Positions 58,604-64,000 of a stretch of DNA of 64,000 nucleotides are shown here, in pieces (position 1 is the stretch's first letter; the number at the start of each line of letters is the position of its first letter). Both the position numbers and the translations under genes were made by a program. The notes below the pieces were generated by a model that searched no databases, was not told where the DNA came from, and worked only from the letters and a program-made list of their open reading frames with translations. The stretch is from positions 62,001 through 126,000 of the forward strand of contig JAHLEZ010000025.1 in the NCBI GenBank assembly GCA_020726505.1. Direction: 5' to 3'. Source of the DNA: Leptodontidium sp. MPI-SDFR-AT-0119. Taxonomy: Eukaryota > Ascomycota > Leotiomycetes > Helotiales > Leptodontidiaceae.

Positions 58604-60148
58604 TCACTCCCTCTTCACTGAAAATGTGTTGGGAGTAAAAACACCATCCGGATCAGCCAACGTCCTCACCTTCCGCAGCCTATCATACTTCTCCCGATCC
58701 TCATAATAGCAACTCCAAACAGCATCTAGATCGAAGTTCCCCCACGAACCCCAGAGCAAACGACGGTCGTCTTGACTGAACTTGCCATTTGGTCCAACGG
58801 CGCCTTGATGATTGCCTAGTTGCCAGTCTTCTGCCCTCTGCTTAAATTCTGGATCGTGAAAGCAGTCCATGGTCGCACACACAGTTGTATCTCGCCAGCT
58901 ATACGACGTTCCGTTCTCACCATTCTGCACGAACTTCGAGTTCTTCCCACCGAAACACTGGAATTGGCAAGATAGCCAACATCGATTCTTCTCAGGCTTC
59001 ACGATGGCATCGATGCGGTCGGTGACCCAAGCCGCCCATCCATCCGCGCCAAGAGTCTTCGAGTTCGTGACTTGAGTGCTCTTGACGTACGGCTTGTCGA
59101 ACTCTCGAACATTTTGAAACAGCCACTGTGTGGTCAACTCAGACATCGGCTTCTTTTCAACTGGCAGGTTGAAAACAGATCCCTTCCTGATACGGTCGAA
59201 CCGGCTCATATCAGGCGTATCACCTTTTGCAAGTGGCACCCACTGCGTGTACACAACAATTGATCTCGGCCAGAACGGGACATCATCGTCCCCATACAGC
59301 TCTGGATGTTCTCTGCGCATTTGGCCATCGATCTCGGGGAACCAATCGAGAAGTTTATTGGCGGAGCTCAATACGCTGACGCAGTAGTCGTAGTTTCCCG
59401 GGAAATCCTCATTGTCTGACATCTCGACTAAGATGTCAAGAAGTCGCTTCAGAGTTTTGGGGTCGTACCAGAAGAGAGATTTCAAGCCAAGAGAACCTTG
59501 GTAGTCTTGGTCACGATGAACTTTGATAGTGAAATGCGTGAGGACTCCCAGGTTTCCAGGGCTGCCGCCGAGAATGGCCCAGAACAGCTCCTTGTCGCTG
59601 GCCGGTGTGACTTCCTTGATGCTCCCCTGATGGTCTACAATCTCGACAGACACAACATGGTCTCCAAACAATCCAAAACTACGACCCAATTGTCCCCATC
59701 CACCAGTCTGAACATGGCCACCGAGGTGCACATTCACGCACTGTCCATGAGGAACAAACAACCTGCGATCTCCAAGGTACTTGTTAAAGTCCTCCAAACC
59801 CCAACTGACACTCGTCCGCACATACGTCTGCCCATCTGCCACAAACAGGAGTCTGTCATCAGGACCTCGAAACGTCTTCCTTAGGTCTAGCTGAATGTTC
59901 GGTCCAGCTGTTGATGATGCACCACTGTACTGATGCCCGCCAGTCCGGATTGCGATTGCAATCTTGGAAGCTTTGGCATACTTGATCGTCGCGGCTATAT
60001 CCTCTTTGCTAGAGGGGTAGATGATCAAGGCTGGATCCATGCGGTGCTCAGCCTCGTGGCTTGATGTTGCGTATTGGTATTTGCGACTGGCGTAGGCATC
60101 TGAACCTTTGGGGAACTGAGCTCCTGTTACTTCGTTGATGGTCGCCAT
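58604..60148 (-). CDS. FAD-linked oxidoreductase, berberine-bridge-enzyme type
   Basis: A 514-residue intron-less protein, intact. I start at the ATG at 60148 (AAAATGGC context, A at -3); an in-frame ATG at 60244 would add 32 residues without domain content. The N-terminal FAD_binding_4 fold (about residues 38-210) has IIYPSSKEDIAATIKYAK, then RTGGHQYSGASS with His72 as the likely 8-alpha-histidyl FAD anchor, then PHGQCVNVHLGGHVQTGGWG, where Cys137 is placed for a second (6-S-cysteinyl) link. The BBE C-terminal motif is YYEDREKYDRLRKVR...DPDGVFTPNTF. No signal peptide is evident. Such enzymes oxidise alcohols, sugars or secondary metabolite intermediates with O2; the substrate cannot be inferred. 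No biosynthetic partners lie beside it. It shows no RIP. Confidence 0.92.
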   Translation of the reverse strand: MATINEVTGAQFPKGSDAYASRKYQYATSSHEAEHRMDPALIIYPSSKEDIAATIKYAKASKIAIAIRTGGHQYSGASSTAGPNIQLDLRKTFRGPDDRLLFVADGQTYVRTSVSWGLEDFNKYLGDRRLFVPHGQCVNVHLGGHVQTGGWGQLGRSFGLFGDHVVSVEIVDHQGSIKEVTPASDKELFWAILGGSPGNLGVLTHFTIKVHRDQDYQGSLGLKSLFWYDPKTLKRLLDILVEMSDNEDFPGNYDYCVSVLSSANKLLDWFPEIDGQMRREHPELYGDDDVPFWPRSIVVYTQWVPLAKGDTPDMSRFDRIRKGSVFNLPVEKKPMSELTTQWLFQNVREFDKPYVKSTQVTNSKTLGADGWAAWVTDRIDAIVKPEKNRCWLSCQFQCFGGKNSKFVQNGENGTSYSWRDTTVCATMDCFHDPEFKQRAEDWQLGNHQGAVGPNGKFSQDDRRLLWGSWGNFDLDAVWSCYYEDREKYDRLRKVRTLADPDGVFTPNTFSVKRE

Positions 60149-60780
60149 TTTGAAGGTAGTGCGTTCAACACTTTGGGTGCACGCATCTTGCACATTTCGA
60201 GGGGGCTGCCTTGTCTTATACACTCCTTCTCGCTCGAAAAACAATTTGGTGGCTGAGACTGTTGTCTTACAACACCTTCAGCTATCCTCTGCTTGGCTTC
60301 AGTTGGTGGCGTTACACTCCTCGACCCTGATGTGCAAACGTCAGCATTCCAAATCCGACACTCTCATTCTCGCCGTCTCAGCTCTCACAGCGGAGCAAAA
60401 TACAACGCTGACTGCAATCGGCTTCCGAGCATGTGCTTCCTGGCTAGCATGTGTTTACTGTTTCCGTCATCACACTCCTTGGCACCAACATCCTTAGCTC
60501 GTTTCTCACTGCTTGTCTTTGATGGCGTGGAGACCATGGCTTACTTGTTATTGTGTAACCTCGTTGCTCTTCACATGTCTCGAAGATGTTCGGAGCTATT
60601 GAAGTCTCATTCTGCCCATTGCTCCGATGCTCTGCATCATGCCACGCCCCAAATATCTCATCCCACCAACGGATGATTAGTTCTCCATAGTGTGGCGTAA
60701 GGCGACAGCTCAAACTCTTACATATCGCGACTTCACGTTCCCCGGCAGCTGCTTCACAGCTCTGTCATCAGGAGAGACTG
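60149..60780. promoter_or_regulatory. 5' region of the FAD gene
   Basis: Normal-composition upstream sequence, presumably the promoter. Short overlapping frames on both strands have no domain content. No clear TATA box or transcription-factor site was identified. Confidence 0.4.
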
Positions 60781-61400
60781 ACTTTAGGGCTGGCGTGCGT
60801 TAATAATTACCCTACCAACTGAAAGCCATGCGCACACAGCCTAAGCCTCATAAGACGGCAACACAGGTGTAACTGTTTGCCAACATCCAATTACAGTCTC
60901 ACTCAATGTAGTCAATAGTTTACGACTATTCAAACGACCCCGTTTTAAGAGGCTTGGACTAACTGTAGTTTTAGCTTATTAAACTTAACTATAGTTCGTT
61001 TTGAGAGGCCTAAAAGGAACAAAACGACGTCGTTGCCAAGAACGTACTAAGCAACTAAATATAAAACAAAAATCAAGGAAAATCGATAACAATATCCAAA
61101 ATAATTTTTAAATAAATAAATTTTAAGTCATATTATATAAAATTAACTATAAAATTATACTTCATAAAAATTAGGGTTCAAAAAGTGTAAGATATTCGAA
61201 TTTGCTTAACATCCTAAGATAAAAACCCTTAAAAACCTTCGAATTTGCTATTTATCAAATACAAAAACTATTTAAAACTGGCGCCTTTTTTGAAAATTGT
61301 ATGAAAACGAACTACAGTTTACTTATTTAAAACGAACCGTAGTTAGTTTTAAATTTTAAAAACGAACGGCAGTTAGTTGCCGTGTTGCCAAGAACGAGAA
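60781..61400. repeat. AT-rich spacer with related GTTCGTTTT-type motifs
   Basis: Blocks such as AACTATAGTTCGTTTTGAG (~60987), and their complements AACGAACTACAGTTTAC (~61308), AACGAACCGTAGTTAG (~61332) and AACGAACGGCAGTTAG (~61362), recur. GTTGCCAAGAACG appears near 61032 and near 61384. They may be ends of a small non-autonomous element, but I could not define its borders. Confidence 0.4.
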
Positions 61401-63331
61401 AACTATTGATTACACTGGCCTCCCTTATGAAGAGAAGCAATCTAGGTGCCATACTACTCTGGCATAACGCTAAATAGATTTAAGAAAACTTGGCAAGAGA
61501 TCGAGCCATCGGTATTTCGAACCTCGCAGCCACTGAACGTTCCCGGCTCGACCTTTCCGATAAGTTCCTTGCCACGACGTACTGTGTCGGACAAAGTACT
61601 AACCATAGGAGGCATCCAGGAGAGAAGATGTACAATAGAACGCATCTTAGGGGTCACAATAAAGAAGCTGTATTAACCGGATATGTAGTAGTTGGTCCGA
61701 GGAGTCGATAATGCCCCTGGATCCTTGCCACCGACATACGATTTGAAACCACCATCGCCCGATGAGTATCCTCTGAATTTCATTGCATACCGTCTTATCT
61801 GGAATTACCCTTCTGTCGAGCAGCTTCCGTCCACGAATTAAAATGGACGTGAACTCTCCATCCAGAGGCATGTGAAATACGGTCAATCTAATCCACCTTC
61901 ACGATACTGGTGGTCCGCGTTATTCCCAAGCATAGTCTGTTTTGAGACGTTGATATAGACCTGATAGCGGATTGATTCAAGAAATAGACCAAAGATGCCA
62001 TATTAAATAATTACCGAGACCCCGAGGGAGCGAAAATCTGACGTTTCTAACCCTAACCCCAACCCATAGAAGAAAGCCTACCTTGTGATCGTAGGCACGC
62101 CCAATTTGGGACCAACAGACTAGTTGTCTAATAGATATAAAATCGTGGTTCGAGCGGCATGTGATGAAAAATCGCTGAGCTATAGTAAACAGAGAGAATC
62201 TGTATTCGCAGGTAGAATATCTTTAAAATAGAAAGCGTAATGTTTCTGTCGCTGTTAACAAATATGTCGTGGGCATTAAATGAATGTTTGGAAGTGGTGC
62301 GGATCCAAGAGCAAAAGGTTGCGGCATATTAACCCTTCAGATGCCCAAAATCCCACCCCGCGCTAGCGGCCGCTAGCTCATCGTTTCCTCTGCGTACTAA
62401 ATTATATCGCTGGCTCAAAGTAAACTGCAATTGCGATTCCTTTAAAAGAAATATAATTAAAGCTCTTATTTTAATTAATGTTGTGCAAAAATCACGTGGC
62501 GTTGGGGTAAAGAGGTTATATAACCAAATACGCAGTCTGCAGACAGCGGGTCCTCTTTTTGTACGTCAATTAACGAGTTTTGAATAGCTCGCTGTCGCTC
62601 GCTGGCGTGGGCTTGAAGAATAAGAGATTATAGATAGTTATGAGTAGTTACGGATAAGGCAAAAGATAGCGGACCGCTAAAGATTTATAAAGATTCCGTA
62701 AGCAAAAAACTTAGGGTTTGAGGTTTGGGTTATATTGTTTCTAGTAACGCTAACACGCTACAGGTGTTTTTCTCTCTCTTTATCTCTCGTATAAGTACAA
62801 ATATAATGTGTATTACAGGTAGAAAAGTAGTCTCAGGTAAGTGGAATGTGAGCCTTAGAGTAGGCTAAGTGTAAACTACAGGGTAGGCTAAGTGTGAGCC
62901 TCAGGGTAGGCTAGGTGTGAGTCGCAGGGTAGCTTACGCTATAAATTGAGGTCGCGGCTATACCTCTAGCCTAAGTCAGGATTAAAGCGATATAGTTGTC
63001 AAGCTATTTAGCGCTACTGTCCCCTAAGAGGCCCTGTAACGCCTTGTAATCCTTCGCTATATCCTTCTCTATTAGGCCCCTAGCTAAAAAGATTAAAGGG
63101 TGGAAAAAGGCTCTTAAGTCTTTGTATTTCCGGCGTTTTTCGGTTGCGGCCTTTATAAGTGTAGCGTAAGCTTCTTCTTATACTAAGTCTTTAGAGTTAA
63201 ATATTACAAAAAAAGTTATTAATATCATACTAAGTTATTATAAGCTCTTAAGATTAGGTTTTGTAACGGTTAAGAGCTCCTAGAGCCTCATTTCCGGTAT
63301 ACTAGCTAACCGAGCATTACCGAGATTAATT
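61401..63331. other. Intergenic, no confident gene
   Basis: 61.4-62.4 kb has normal composition; frames of 60-80 codons on both strands (for example minus 61647-61886, opening MTVFHMPLDGEFTSILIRG) are unrecognised and may be gene debris. A telomere-like CTAACCCTAACCCCAACCC lies at 62048-62066. 62.4-63.3 kb is more AT-rich; minus-strand text near 63130-62950 (FFHPLIFLARGLIEKDIAKD) hints at a RIPed coding relic of unknown type. Confidence 0.4.
62837..62928 (+). repeat. 23-bp tandem repeat, four units
   Basis: Four contiguous 23-bp units at 62837, 62860, 62883 and 62906, core GTAGGCTAAGTGTGAGCCT. The first is the most diverged. A fifth partial unit starts GTAGCTT. Confidence 0.85.
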
Positions 63332-63632
63332 TGTTAGATTTTGACTTCGGTAACTCGTGCCGATTCTACGCGAGAATAGCCGGAGTAATCTCCACTGCTT
63401 ACGCGGACCGGAAATTACTCTCGTATTCGATTACGTAGTCCGTAAGAGCCACGTAATCGATTACGTAGTCGTCGAAGCTTCTAGAGAAGCTAATATTGTA
63501 TATAACTACCGAAGAGCCCTTATGGCTCTTCTCTCAAGCAAGCAAGCAAGCAAGCAAGCAATCTACTTTGTCTCTAATCACGTGTTCACCTACTGCGCTT
63601 CCTCTCTTCTGATTGGCTCACCTATTTTCACA
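63332..63632 (+). repeat. Solo LTR, family C (copy 3)
   Basis: 301 bp, TGTTAGATT to TTTTCACA, flanked by TAATT and TAGTT, a 5-bp target duplication with one G/A change. It holds the best-preserved hairpin of the family, GAAGAGCC-CTTAT-GGCTCTTC, followed by six CAAG units (three in copy 1), which accounts for its greater length. Confidence 0.87.
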
Positions 63633-63776
63633 TAGTTGGCCCTATAGCGCTTTCCCTTTATATATAGAGCTCTTCTCTCTTTACATTCTTTCTTACTTAG
63701 TTATAAATTCTCAAGAACTCTTATTATCTTTATATATCGTATATTAATATGTGAAGCCGCTGTCACACGTGATTAC

Positions 63777-64000
63777 TATTAGATTTAACTTCGGTAACTC
63801 GTGCCGATTCTACACTAGAATAGCCGAAGTAATCTCCACTGCTTACGCGGCTCGGAAATTACTCTTGTATTCGATTACGTAGTCGAAGCTTCTAGAAAAG
63901 TTGATTACGTAGTCGTCGAAGCTTCTAGAGAAGCTAATATTATGTATATAACTACTAACGAGCCCTTATAGCTCTTCTCTCCAGCAAGCAATTTACTTTG
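63777..64000 (+). repeat. LTR, family C (copy 4), cut by window end
   Basis: Begins TATTAGATTTAACTTCGG, where TG has become TA by a RIP-type change, and continues to the window edge at the CAAG region. It carries an extra GATTACGTAGTCGAAGCTTC-type unit compared with copy 3. It lies 145 bp from copy 3 in the same orientation, so the two might flank a deleted element or be separate insertions. Confidence 0.8.

Noticed and set aside
59072..59884. Plus-strand frames of 63-128 codons inside the FAD gene
   Set aside because: Antisense shadows of a strongly supported 514-residue gene.

Overview
The window looks like a repeat-dominated piece of a filamentous ascomycete (Pezizomycotina) chromosome. 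Three things point there: short spliceosomal introns with GTAAGT-type donors and CTAAT or TACTAAC branch sites; fungal gene families (a KxDL/KXD1 protein, a caleosin, a berberine-bridge-type FAD oxidase); and a heavy signature of repeat-induced point mutation (RIP), with CpA changed to TpA on both strands, Gln and Trp codons turned into stops, and long AT-rich tracts made of dead transposons.

Layout. 1-2.8 kb is AT-rich sequence I cannot assign. 2.8-11.5 kb is a RIP-destroyed Ty3/gypsy element on the minus strand with a ~1.1 kb LTR. A 289-bp solo LTR (family C) and a second gypsy LTR follow, then a RIPed gag-like relic up to 15.8 kb. 15.8-23.7 kb is an unmutated island with an intact three-exon KXD1-like gene, a caleosin pseudogene with one in-frame stop, a tRNA-like trace and several unrecognised minus-strand reading frames. 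23.7-27.2 kb is a hAT transposon whose transposase has several small introns. 27.2-33.4 kb holds an LTR-like repeat (family D), a RIPed tract and a piggyBac element with 40-bp terminal repeats. 33.4-36.4 kb is a second unmutated island with one spliced unrecognised gene. 36.4-37.1 kb is a 705-bp fold-back MITE. 37.6-39.2 kb is a family-C LTR split by a complete but mutated Tc1/mariner element. 39.2-40.5 kb is a second, different piggyBac relic. 41.0-55.6 kb is a Ty1/copia element with matching 218-bp LTRs, split by a complete 7.5-kb Ty3/gypsy chromovirus with 249-bp LTRs and a GTTAT target duplication. 55.6-58.6 kb holds copia debris and a second family-D repeat. 58.6-60.1 kb carries the only long intact reading frame, an FAD-linked oxidoreductase. 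The remainder is non-coding and ends in two more family-C LTRs.

The single-copy genes are not an operon or an obvious cluster; they sit as islands between transposons. The best-supported biology is the nested insertion history and the sharp RIPed/un-RIPed compartment structure. I found no convincing new multi-gene system. The least explained items are the fold-back MITE, the spliced gene at 33.6-34.2 kb, the 1-2.8 kb tract and the solo-LTR family with a conserved hairpin and variable CAAG array.
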